From Abelmoschus esculentus (Eukaryota; Streptophyta; Magnoliopsida; Malvales; Malvaceae): a stretch of DNA of 64,000 bases. The notes beneath the pieces are model-generated. The model saw only the letters and a list, made by a program, of their open reading frames with translations, searched no databases and was not told the DNA's origin. The translations under genes were made by a program, and so were the position numbers. The stretch lies in assembly GCA_035048815.1 (NCBI GenBank), contig JAUCBN010000025.1, positions 8,766,501 through 8,830,500 on the forward strand, given 5' to 3'. This document shows positions 22,443-32,836 of the stretch, in pieces (the first letter of the stretch is position 1; the number at the start of each line of letters is the position of its first letter).

Positions 22443-22695
22443 GAAAGATTTGTTATGTACCTAGAGACGCAAACGTTGTAGCCCATGTTTTAGCTACTAG
22501 GGCTTTGCGTTCTTTTATTGCTTTGTCTTTTGGTTGTATCTTTCCCGATTTCATTCGGGCTTCTGTAAACTCAGAGAGTTTCTCCTCTTTTGCTCAATAA
22601 AATCATGGTACTCTTTTCCCCATAGGGGCCTACTCACCTCTCGGGGTGACTGGCTATAGGGTGTTTTTAATGAGGCTCTTTCCTTCATAAAAAAA

Positions 22696-22753
22696 TTTCT
22701 CACGGGTTCACTAAAAAGCCCAATTAGACACGCACGCTTTAAATCGAACATAC
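22696..22753. repeat. Satellite remnant after the second LINE
   Basis: Fifty-eight bases of class C type-1 monomer ('tttctcacgggttcactaa') lie between the LINE poly-A tail and a minus-strand Athila-like LTR. It resumes the array in the expected B-to-C order across the LINE. Confidence 0.9.
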
Positions 22754-24122
22754 TGTTGCGTGTAAAAAGTGAGCAATTAGTGCAAGTGTACACGTCGCAA
22801 GTAATAAAGTGATAAGTATTATCGAATATCGTCTCCACAGGGATTGGTCTACTTAATATGTCTTCTTTTGTATTCTTGCTCTGTAAAAGAAATAAAATAA
22901 AAACAAATATGATTTGGGTTGGAGTAAACTAAATAACTTGAATAATAAAACAAACTAAATAATGAGAAAATAATCAGAATAAGAAGGTGGCCAGGATCCA
23001 TTTGTGTTGTATTGTGGATTCAATTGACTTGTCTCTGTCCAATGCATTCACACAACACTGCCTCGGCAGCACTGCAGTTTTACTGCCTCGACAGTGGTGA
23101 TGTTCGTCCACCGCGGCAATCCCTAGCTCTTGGGTAGACTTTACCAAGATTCGGCAAAGTGTCCTTTCATGACTCCGCTTATCCCTAAGTCGAATTGTTG
23201 TTGATGACTAATCCTTGATGATACCTCCAGGCGTGAATCAATTATAATCACCAACCAATCCCACACTTCTTTTAGCCGCTGAAACTCTAACCTATCCCTA
23301 GGCTGAGTTAGTATTCTCTGAATAGAAAAATACCGTACATATTCCTTTCGTGAATCTAACTCTCCCAATATTAGATAAATATGTCTCTCACAAACTTCTC
23401 TCCCGAGCTTGAATGCAAGAACAATGAATGACAAAGAATAAGCAAATCTTGATATTTTATTGCATTGAAACAAGAAAACAAAGTTCAATCTCTTCTCACA
23501 AATACTCTACAGCTTTCACCTAAGCCTAAAAGAAATTAGAACATAATGAGAAACAAAGAAAATTCTAAATTCTAAGATGAACTCTCTAATTCGGCTCTCT
23601 AGTATATGATCTGTGTTCTTCTCCTTGGGCGTCTATGGTTTATATAGGCTTGGCCTAGGGCAAACCTTTCCTAAGTAGGAATACAACTTGGAGTAAAACA
23701 CAAGTCAAGTACATAAATAAAATATTTGTTTTATTTCCAAGTTTATTCCTACAAGGATTCTTCTCTCGCGTGGCCTTTGACTTTGACCTTCCATGCGCTT
23801 CCCAGCTCCGATCCTTGTGCTGCTTGTCCAGAAACGTCCACCTCATTTTTCTCTTCAGATCGCCTACCATATTACTACTTGTTCACCAGGTACTGCCGCG
23901 GCCTCAGGTCCTGCCTCGGCATCAATCTCTGCCGCGGCATCTGATCTTCCTGCAAATGCACAAAGGTGCCGTAAAGCTTTCATTTTCTATAAATATCATC
24001 TTTATAAATCGCAAAAGCAAAATATCTGACATTAAGTACATGCTTTAGTCCAAGTAGGTGTAGATTAAGTGATTATTGTCCATGAAAGGTGTAAAAAGTG
24101 ATAGTGAATTAAGCATTTATCA
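22754..24122 (-). repeat. 3' LTR of the minus-strand Athila-like element
   Basis: 1369 bp. On the minus strand it starts TGATAAATGC at 24122 and ends CGCAACA at 22754. It matches the family LTRs throughout but is more diverged than the others, with the palindrome CTGCCTCGGCAG at 23058. Terminal TG/CA is intact. Confidence 0.9.
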
Positions 24123-24399
24123 CACCCCCAAACTCGAACTATTGTTTGTCCTCAAGCAATGCAAACCATCAAATTGCCAAACCTTATTCTCTTTTGGTCT
24201 TACGTTTTCATCTATTCTCCCCACCATAATTAGGCCTATTCTTAAGCCTTAAACTTTCGGTTACCCAAGGACTTACTCGGAATCAAGCTATAAGATTTTG
24301 TGAGTGTGTGCGTTTTTGTGGACAAGTTTGATTAAAGGCTTTCTTATACAAACTCTAAGTTCAAGACAAGTAGACTTGGAATTAATGTTCTCTTCTTAA

Positions 24400-24570
24400 A
24401 ACACCAATTACTTGAGCCAATTTCGGGCACCTCAAAGATTGTTTTTTCTCATCAAGATTTCCTTCTTTCTCTTTTTTATATTTTTTTTATCATAGTAGAG
24501 CCAATTTCGGGCACCTCTAGCATGAACAAGAGTGATTCCTAGAGCCGGTGATATGCACCTCTAGTCAACA
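24400..24570 (-). other. Three stem-loop motifs, minus-strand copy
   Basis: Three short inverted repeats in the 3' internal region are homologous to those at 50224-50376. The first and third are largely paired here; the middle one has one mismatch in its stem. The shared loop sequence GTGCCCGAAATTGG is present twice. Confidence 0.7.
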
Positions 24571-24693
24571 TTTCCAAAAATCTAAGTCTTTATCACCTAA
24601 TTTCATTAAAAGAATTCCTATAATCCAACAAGTCCCAAAAGTGTTTTAATGATCAATCTTATAGCAAGCTTCTAAGTTTTCTTCCTTAAGTAT

Positions 24694-26031
24694 TGATAAG
24701 TGCTCAACTCACTATCACTTTTTACACCTTTTATGGGCGTTAAGCATCAAAATCTACACCCACTCGGACCAATGCATATACTTAATGTGATATATTTAGA
24801 AGTTATGCTTATAAAGATGATATTTACAGAAAAGGCAAGTTTTACTACATTTTTACATCTGTGCAGGATAAACTATTGCCGCAGCAGCAACATGGCCGAG
24901 GCAGGACCTGATGCCGAGGCAGCAGCAGAAAGACAGGAAGTGATACTGTAGGCGATTGGAAGAGAAAAATACAAGGGACGTTTCTGGACATGCAACACAT
25001 GGATCGGAGCTGGTTAGCACAAGGAAAAGCCCAAGACAAGGCCACGCGGGAAAGCTTCTTATTTAGAATAAACTTGAAAATATTTTATTTATGTACATGA
25101 CTTGTTCCCTACTCCAAGTTGTATTTTACTTAGGAAAGGTTTGCCCTAGGCCAAGCCTATATAAGACCTAGCCGTCCAAGGGAATGGAGAGAGCCGATTC
25201 TTAGAGAGTTCACCCTAAGATTCATTGTTTTCTTTCTCTCAAATTATGTTCTAAGTTTTCTTAGGGTTTAGGTGAAGGTTGTCGAGTACTTGTGAGAGGA
25301 GATTGTACTTTGTTCTTTGTTTCTATGCAATAAAATATCAAGGTTTGTTTATCCTTTGCCATTCTTTGTTCTTGCATTCAAGCTCGGGAGAGAAGTTTGT
25401 GAGTAATCTATTTTTCTAGACTCGGGAGAGTTAGATTCAATAAAGGGATAAGTACGGTATTTCAATCGCGAAATACTAACTCGGCCTAGGGATAAGTTAA
25501 GAGTTTCAGCGGCTAAAAGAAGTGTGAGATTGGTTGATGATTATAATTGATTCACGCCGGGAGGTATCATCAAGGATTGATCACCAACAGTACTTCGACT
25601 TAGGGATAAGTGGAGTCATCTAAGGACACTTTGCCGAACGTTGATAAAGTCCACCCACGAGCAAGGGATTGTCGCGGCGGACAAGTATCGTCGCTGCCAA
25701 GGCAGTAATCTACAATACTGCCGAGACAGTGATGTACAATTGCATTGGACAGAGACAAGTCAATCAAATCCACAATACAACACAACTGGATCCTGCCCTC
25801 TCTCTTAATCAGATCTCATCTTTATTCTTAGTTTTCTTTATTTCAATTTATTTAGTTTCATCAAAACCAAATTTACCTGTGTCTTTATTTTATTTCTTTT
25901 TACAGAGCAAGAAGACGAAGGAGGCATATTAAGTAGACCAATCCCTTTGGAGACGATACACGATTATATTGATCACTTTATTACTTGCGATGTGTCCACT
26001 TGCACCAATTGCGCACTTTTGACACGCAACA
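24694..26031 (+). mobile_element. Solo LTR of the Athila-like family, with target duplication
   Basis: 1338 bp from TGATAAG to CGCAACA, flanked by AGTAT at 24689-24693 and 26032-26036. The surrounding minus-strand element reads continuously across it after removing one AGTAT, matching 50095-50105 in reverse. No PBS or internal sequence is present, so recombination between two LTRs of an inserted element is the simple explanation. It has the exact palindrome CTGCCAAGGCAG at 25694. Its orientation is opposite to its host element of the same family. Confidence 0.95.
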
Positions 26032-26545
26032 AGTATCCTAAAGTTAAGCCTTCTAAACAGGACCTAACCATGGTAAGGAGAAAGATTTCTATAGCCTCAA
26101 AAGAATAAACTAAGGCAATATTGATGTAGAACAGTGCAAAAGTATGGGCAATATTTCAAGTAAGGTGGTGGACATAAAAAGAAATTTTCAAAAACAACTG
26201 AAATACTTCCTTTCATGGCAAGGCCGCGACAGTGAATTGCCTTGGCAGTGAACCTACACCCCCAAACTTGAACCAAGCATTGTCCTCAATGCTTATGATC
26301 ATGGCACACAGCAGGAAACAAAATATAAAAAAGAACAAGTAAAGATATAAAATCAGCATAAAGAGTTAGAAATTAAATAGACTCCGAAGAACTGCTAGTG
26401 ACTATCAGTTTTCGAGGCCTTGCTGCTATGAATGGCTTCACCTTGATTCTTGTCCTAAAATAAACAACAAGAAAAGATTAAAATAATAAAAGTCTGAACT
26501 AAAACTAATCGTAAAGTGCAATAAAATAAAGATAAGATAAAAGAA

Positions 26546-26942
26546 TTAATTCACGATAGGAATGCATCTAAGTGCATCTCCTAAAGTGATGGTCTCTATA
26601 GTTCTCATCTCGTGTTGGCTAGAATAGTGCTTCAACCGTTGGCCATTCACTGTGAATTCATGCCCATCCCTTTTTGATTTTATCATTACTGACCCATGTG
26701 GATAAACCTTAACAACTTCAAATGGGCCTGACCATCTTGACTTAAGCTTGCCTGGAAACAGTTTGAGCCTGGAAATGAAAAGAAGTACTTGCTGTCCTGG
26801 CAGAAATTGCCTCGGCAGTAACTTACGGTCATGCCATCTTTTAGTCTTTTCTTTGTAGATCTTGGCATTTTCATAGGCTGCTGCTCTGAATTCTTCTATC
26901 TCATTGAGGTCTGGCAATCTTTTCTGCCCAGCCTTCTCCCAT
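26546..26942 (-). pseudogene. Athila-like integrase C-terminal part
   Basis: Open for 123 residues on the minus strand: LNEIEEFRAAAYENAKIYK, KTKRWHDRK, a PGQQVLLFISRLKLFPGKL stretch and RWSGPFEVVKVYPHG. The same order is seen in the plus-strand integrase at 49095-49440. This is the C-terminal, nonspecific DNA-binding part of integrase, here without the catalytic core because the element is truncated at 26942. The Met at 26917 is internal to the original protein. Confidence 0.9.
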
Positions 26943-26954
26943 TACATGTTCAAA

Positions 26955-28309
26955 TTTTCACACTATTCCATAGCCCCCAAAACAGAACCGAATCATTGCG
27001 AAACACTTTAAAACCCGAAATCACTCACCGACAAGCAAAACGAGCCTTCGCCGATGCTCCGACGGCAATGCCAATGCACCAGCCACTCTCATGCACCTTC
27101 TTGCACCACCTCTACAACCTTTAAAACAGAGCATATTCACATCACAACATGCTCAAAACAGAAGCCACATTTAACCTTCACAAAACTATCGAAAACCTTG
27201 CCGTAAAGACCGAAAACTAAGCCGAAACGCATCCGAAACATCATAAGCCCAAAACCTAATGAATTTAACATCTAATCCACTTCAAATATGAACCAAAATC
27301 ACTTCCAAACCATCCTTATACTTCCAGCAACATAAGAACACCTAAAACATCCCCTAAAACAACCGAAAACCACCGTAAAACACCACCGATTGCATTATTC
27401 TGGGATTAATTTGATATTAAATCATTACAAGACTCAATCAATCATTTAATTGACCTAATATCATAATTAAATCAACCTAAATCCAGCATCAATTTAGATC
27501 TCAAAAGATTTCACAAAAACCATCATAAAACTCATAGATCTTGAATTAAAAACACAAAATTAAATATCAATTATTAATGGGCAAGCCAATACTTGGGAAT
27601 TTCAATAAAGAACCTTAGAAAAAGATTAGAAATCAGAATTTTACCTTAGATATTTGCTCCACCAAAAAGATGAGAAAACCTTCCTTGATTTCCTTGAAAA
27701 TGATGTTGATTTTGCAAAAATTGATGAGTAGGTTTTGTAGAGAATGAAAGGATGAGTAAAATGAAATAAATCTTGTAGAAAATGATGAAGAAATCAGCAA
27801 GTAATTGAAGAAATTTGGAGAAGAAGATGGAGAGAAAATGAGAGAAAATCTTGAGAGAAAAGATGGGAAAATGGGAAATTACAAAAGAAAATAAAGTTGT
27901 CATCTAAAATAAAACAATTTTGGTGGATAAATCATTAAGTACAAATAAATTGGGTTTATGGCCCTCTAAGGATTCTAAGTATGGCTTACTTTCCAATTTA
28001 GTCACTAAAAATCCTTATTGCCGAAAATTACTAATTAGATCCCCGAAACTTTCCCAAAAATTACAATTTGGTCACTAGCATAAAATTACGCCCAATTAAA
28101 AATCAAATTAAAGTTCAAATAATATTCCTTTAACTTTAAAACACCTTTTTAATATTTTTAGAACCAATTCACAAAATTACTACTTATCCGATTAAAATAA
28201 TATTATTTTAATTTTTCCCAGAATAACGAACCCTAGGAATCCGATTCGACTCGAATCGAATTTCCCCAACTAACACTCAAACTACTAGCCCCCAAACCGG
28301 GATGTGACT
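26955..28309 (-). repeat. Truncated 3' LTR of the Tekay-like element
   Basis: About 1355 bp match the first part of the LTR at 34919-36273, with a handful of substitutions. The LTR start (about 28309) reads TAGTCACATCCC instead of TGTAACATCCC. The far part, about 2 kb including the palindrome cluster, is missing; homology ends at about 26955, next to an Athila-like fragment. Confidence 0.88.
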
Positions 28310-29399
28310 ACTCTCCCTCTCTTAAGAAAATTTCGTCCTCGAAATTCTTACCTGAAGCAAACAAGTGTGGAAACTGCTCCTCCATACTTTTCCTTGTCTC
28401 CCAAGTTGCCTCTTCAACACCTCGGTGTCTCCACAACACTTTAACCAAATCTATGGTCTTCCCTCGAAGAACCTTTGTATCCACATCTAAGATCTTCACC
28501 GGTTCTTCCTCATAACTCATATCCGTTCTTAACTCAATCTCCTCAACCGGAACAACATGAGAGGGATCTGATTTATACCTACGAAGCATCGATACATGAA
28601 AAACATCATGCATCCTACTTAACTCTTCCGGCAACCTCAACCGATAAGCTATAGGACCAACACGCTCCAACACCTCATACGGCCCAATGAAACGAGGACT
28701 CAACTTACCCTTACGTCCAAATCTCATCACTTTCTTCCATGGCGAAATTTTTAGAAACACTTTGTCCCCGACATCATACTCTATCTCTCTACGCTGCAAA
28801 TTGGCATAAGACTTCTGTCTATCTGAAGCCTCCTTGAGCTTAGCACATATAAGTTTAACCTTTTCATCCGTATCTTTCAACACTTGAGGTAAAGAAACAT
28901 ACTTCTTTCCAACTTCCTTCCAACACAAAGGTGTACGACACCTACGCCCATATAAAGCCTCAAACGGTGCCATTTGTATACTTTCCTGATAACTATTATT
29001 GTAAGCAAACTCCACCAAAGGTAACTGCTTCTCCCAAGAACCTTGAAACTCAATGATGCAACATCTCAACATATCCTCCAAAGTCTGGATAACACGTTCA
29101 GACTGACCATCTGTCTGTGGATGATAAGTTGTACTAAAGCTAAGCCTTGTACCCAAAGCAACTTGCAAACTCCTCCAAAACTTATAAGTAAAGCGCGGGT
29201 CTCTATCCGATATGATCGACTTAGGCACAGCATGCAACTTCACCACCTCAGAAACATACAACCCCGCTAACTTATCCATAGAATACATCGTATGCACGAC
29301 AAGAAAATGTCCACAACTCGTAAACCTATCAACAATCAGCCATATAGAATCCTTTTTGGACGGCGTCAAGGGTAACCCCGTCACAAAATCCATAGTCAC
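28308..29399 (-). CDS. Integrase catalytic core and chromodomain, Tekay-like
   Basis: An open frame of 363 residues. The DDE core is complete: TMDFVTGLPLTP (first Asp), SIISDRDPRF (second Asp) and TDGQSERVIQTLED (Glu). The C-terminal part has SPRFIGPYEVLERVG and HDVFHVSMLRRY, followed by a chromodomain-like end (LWRHRGVEEATWETRKSM) that in chromoviruses directs insertion to marked chromatin. A single TGA at 29406-29408 (minus strand), in a position where Trp would fit, separates it from the zinc-binding part upstream. The first Met of this frame is internal to the original integrase. It ends beside the purine tract before the 3' LTR. Confidence 0.92.
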   Translation of the reverse strand: MTMDFVTGLPLTPSKKDSIWLIVDRFTSCGHFLVVHTMYSMDKLAGLYVSEVVKLHAVPKSIISDRDPRFTYKFWRSLQVALGTRLSFSTTYHPQTDGQSERVIQTLEDMLRCCIIEFQGSWEKQLPLVEFAYNNSYQESIQMAPFEALYGRRCRTPLCWKEVGKKYVSLPQVLKDTDEKVKLICAKLKEASDRQKSYANLQRREIEYDVGDKVFLKISPWKKVMRFGRKGKLSPRFIGPYEVLERVGPIAYRLRLPEELSRMHDVFHVSMLRRYKSDPSHVVPVEEIELRTDMSYEEEPVKILDVDTKVLRGKTIDLVKVLWRHRGVEEATWETRKSMEEQFPHLFASGKNFEDEIFLREGE

Positions 29400-29405
29400 T
29401 CTCTC

Positions 29406-30026
29406 TCACTTCCACTCTGGAACTTGAACCCGTTGCAACAAGCCTGCAGGGAACTGATGTTCAGCTTTTACCCGCTGACACACCATACATCGGGACACAA
29501 ACTCCGTCACATCCTTCTTCAATCCAACCCAAAAGTACACACTTTTGAGATCCCTGTACATCTTCACACTACCCGGATGCATAGTAAACGGACTAGTGTG
29601 AGCCTCTGCCAAGATAGCTTGCCTCAACTCAACATCATCCGGCACCACAATCCGGCCTCTAAAACACAACACCTCATCATCATCAAAATGATATTCGGTT
29701 GGTCTGCCTTCAGCAATATCTTCCACAAAAGGCACCAAAGCCTCATCCTCTAACTGTTTCACCTTTATCATCTCAACCAGAACAGGTTTTACTTGCAACT
29801 CCGCCACTAAACCAACTTCCCTTGAAATACTCATCTTGGCAAACATCGCTCTTAACTCCACCGCTGTCTTATGACTCAAAGCATCAATTACCATGTTAGC
29901 TTTTCCCGGATGATACTCAATAGACAACCAAACATTTACCCTCTTCGGACAAACAAAAAATTCGTCCCTCACACTGAAGCAACAACGCACAAACCACCAC
30001 ACTACTTCATCTTTCACAGAAAACAT
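29406..30026 (-). pseudogene. RNase H tail and integrase zinc-binding domain, Tekay-like
   Basis: From about 29945 leftward the frame reads IEYHPGKAN and DALSHKT, the end of RNase H, then a linker and the HHCC zinc-binding domain of integrase (AHTSPFTMHPGSVKMYRDL, then CMVCQRVK). The first ~25 residues of the frame (from 30026) do not resemble RNase H and belong to the unrecognised upstream sequence. RNase H is therefore cut at about 29945. It ends at the TGA at 29406-29408. The HHCC positions all look present. Confidence 0.87.
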
Positions 30027-32815
30027 AACTCAAAAGAGAACTCTTTTTTTTAGATCAATACTCAACTCTTAGCAACCACAACAGTTTCCATACCACCACC
30101 GTCGAACTAACCCTCTCTTCAACATCCACAATCATACAAGGTAACCATATAAACCTTCCATCAGCCTACGGTCCACACAACGACGCTCAATCAACAAGCC
30201 TCATACTAGCTTTACAGAAAACCGCTAAACATGGTCTCAAGCAAACTCCATCGATGGCAATACCCTCATTAAGAGACATTGTCCCAGCATACCATCCCTC
30301 CACCTATGGATGACAAAACCGAATACTCAAACGGAAGCCAATGTTGTTCCCAAAAAATCGAATCTAAACATGCTAGGACATACCACATATCCAACCCAAC
30401 CAATGGAACTTAGGACTCCAAGAGAACCGTACTCAAATAAACGATTGTTCCAGTCACACACCTAGAAAATTCCATCTCACCCTCAAAATTTTACTACCAA
30501 ACTCATGATGATTCTTCCCAACTTAACAGTAGGACAAACAACCACCCATAAATCAACCATATCCAAAACAAGCCCACTCAAAATCACCTTCTTCTAACTT
30601 CTATTACAACACCGTACCACCAAACGCATAGAAAAGATTACCACATGTCCTTATCAAGACACCACTCCAACTCCGTAACCTTCGAAACAACCATGCGGCT
30701 TAGATAACATAAGAGGTTCTTGACACAAAAAACTTAACCTTGCCTAACACATCCTCAACTAGACCCTTACCAAACATCTGATCACGTCTTACCTCCGATC
30801 AACTTAACTAAGTCAGAGTCCCACTCACAACTCCAATATTTTACCAGGACTCCCACATAGATTTAACCCAAACAACTTTTCTCGTAACTCCACAACAACC
30901 CTGGTCCATCCCACAAAACAAACACCCTTCACAGACATCCTTACAAAAGCCAAGCCACCCACGATAGCTAACATTGAACAAAACATGCAACACCAGGAAC
31001 CTACCACCTTCGTGTCGACACCCAACATCGTACTCATCTCAAAGTTAGTACCTCCAACCCAAGCTTAAGCCAACACAACAAACACAACAACACAACTCAA
31101 ACTTCGAGGTCTGCGTGTCGCTAACTACCTCAAAATCCAACTCAAAACTCTTTCCCAACCTCAACTCACTGATAAAATCAACTCTTATCCCACCTATAGC
31201 ATAACAAAATCCAAACTTGTCGAAATCTTCCTTCCACTCACCCCAACACCCCTTATTTTATAACCTTACCATGGTTGTAACCACACTGATGAATCATCCA
31301 CTAACATGAACCCACTGGACATAACTCTCACTACACTTTCAATAAAAGCAAGCCCAAAAGACCAAGTAACGGATATAGGTTATAAACTGTGCAGCGGTCC
31401 TCGTCACACAACTCAAACACCATCACAATCTAACTTCAGCTGAGGTAAACCCAACTTAACTCCTTATACACACAATATGTGCACTTTCCACCTTTACGGC
31501 ACAACTAAAACCTCACAAGGTCACAACAAAACCATGATTCAAACCCATGATACCATAACTCCCATACTAATATGTATGTTATTGTATTCTTTCATCAAGA
31601 CTTGACCCAATACTCCTCAAGGCAAAACACCCGATCGATCACAACCCTTAACCTAACCACACGTTAGACCATACAACAAAGGACCCCATGTAGTTTTTCC
31701 ACTAACCACGACGATAAACATCTCCCTTTTCTTTTTAAAACAAATCCAAACTCTTTAAGAAAACAAAACACCAAACCGCCTTACATCACACCACATGCCA
31801 CAACCTTCTCACAACCTTCAAACTCTAACTGGATAGAATTTGCAAAACTCAGCCTTACATTTCTTAATGACCAACTCAAACTAACCATAACTCAGGGTAT
31901 CCCCCTCGGTTTCAAATATTCACAACTCTGAGCCCAAAAGACCCATTCCTCATCCAAGACTATTCCCCATCCAAAAGGGTAACTTGCCCACAACACCACA
32001 AGTTCAAGACCAAAAGAAAGCCTTTTCAACAATTTTTTTTAACAAACCTACACCCAAAAAGAACCAACCCAACACCACTTCCATCTTCCAAGGAGATACT
32101 CGCAAGTGTGAACAAATGTATGTATGATTCCCTATATGCCCTTATCAATGCCTATGCAAGTGCATGTAAATGCAATTTCTAATGTCATGCTCGAGAATGC
32201 ATGCATGCCCTACAATATCTATAGATATATATACATATATGTGCTCTTACACTATGCATGATTATTTGTTCACACTCACAAATAACATCCTTGATTCCAA
32301 AAATTTCAACTACTAACTTGCTAACTACTTCCAAGTCAGGTTAGCAGCGGCCACTCATCTTCAGTAGACTGAAACACACCTGTCAAAGCCTGAATGCACG
32401 ATGCAAACTCAGTTTCTAAACTGACCTCCCCATATAACCGGATGCACAACTACGAGTGAAGGGGGAAGGGAAATCGCTCTTCCCTAGCAGTCGTTTCACC
32501 CTCAAACTGACCATCAGTGATTATACCAGCACTAGCTCAAGTCTCGCGTCTTAGAGGCATATTCCAAAACTTCAAACAAAAATTTAAACGTATAATCAAA
32601 ACATAATATCAAAATATATTAGACTTACATTCGGGCAAGATTCAAGGGAAACCTGAGAAGCATTTGAAAATGTATGGGCATTGGCAATGTGTAATCGTTA
32701 TCCCTTTTAACCATCATCACTCAAATACAACCATCATGCATAAATATATTCACAAGTTAACAACATAACAAGTCCAGTCACACACTTAGCAAACCTAACC
32801 ACACACTATAGTTAA
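30027..32815 (-). other. Unrecognised internal region of the Tekay-like element
   Basis: Where gag, protease, RT and most of RNase H should lie, the minus strand is G/T-rich (plus strand A/C-rich) and has no frame over about 70 residues. I recognise no domain. Text near 32300-32550 could be an untranslated leader. It may be heavily mutated coding sequence or unrelated filler typical of non-autonomous derivatives. Confidence 0.6.
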
Positions 32816-32819
32816 ACTG

Positions 32820-32831
32820 GCTCTGATACCA
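32820..32831 (-). other. Primer-binding site (initiator Met tRNA type)
   Basis: On the minus strand TGGTATCAGAGC lies five bases after the LTR end, the sequence complementary to the 3' end of plant initiator methionine tRNA and usual for Tekay-type elements. Confidence 0.9.
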
Positions 32832-32836
32832 CCAAA

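Larger units (their letters stand above)
15785..22695 (+). mobile_element. Second L1-type LINE, interrupted by an Athila-like insertion
   Basis: Parts in order: decayed ORF2-start relic (15785-16180), ORF1 tail ending with ATGA at 16362-16365, ORF2 endonuclease (16362-17503), interruption at 17509-19669, then RT to RNase H (19675-22442) and a 3' UTR with a poly-A tail at about 22688-22695. LINE sequence reads continuously across the interruption once the CAAAC duplication is discounted. Satellite lies on both sides, class B before and class C after, the normal array order. Several stops and shifts make it dead. The 5' edge falls inside the relic, so this copy is more truncated than the one at 8541. 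Confidence 0.9.
22754..26942 (-). mobile_element. Athila-like element, minus strand, truncated, with nested solo LTR
   Basis: Read on the minus strand: integrase C-terminus (26942 down to 26546), a non-coding 3' internal region (26545 to 24123, interrupted by a solo LTR at 24694-26031), then the 3' LTR (24122 to 22754). The internal region parallels 49080-50667 of the plus-strand element, including the GTTTGGGGGTG tract just before the LTR. Its 5' portion is gone: homology to the integrase stops near 26942, and about 12 unassigned bases separate it from a Tekay-like LTR. The five bases CATAC (22749-22753) precede the LTR, but the partner duplication is lost. Confidence 0.88.

Noticed and set aside
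26831..27124. 97-residue plus-strand frame near the Athila/Tekay junction
   Set aside because: It spans the antisense of an integrase and LTR sequence; the related LTR at 34841-35086 has a similar chance frame.
30027..32815. Captured host gene inside the Tekay-like element
   Set aside because: No frame, intron-like structure or domain can be recognised; skewed composition alone is not evidence.
32816..32836. tRNA gene near the Tekay-like LTR
   Set aside because: Only the 12-base primer-binding complement of initiator Met tRNA is present, with no cloverleaf around it.
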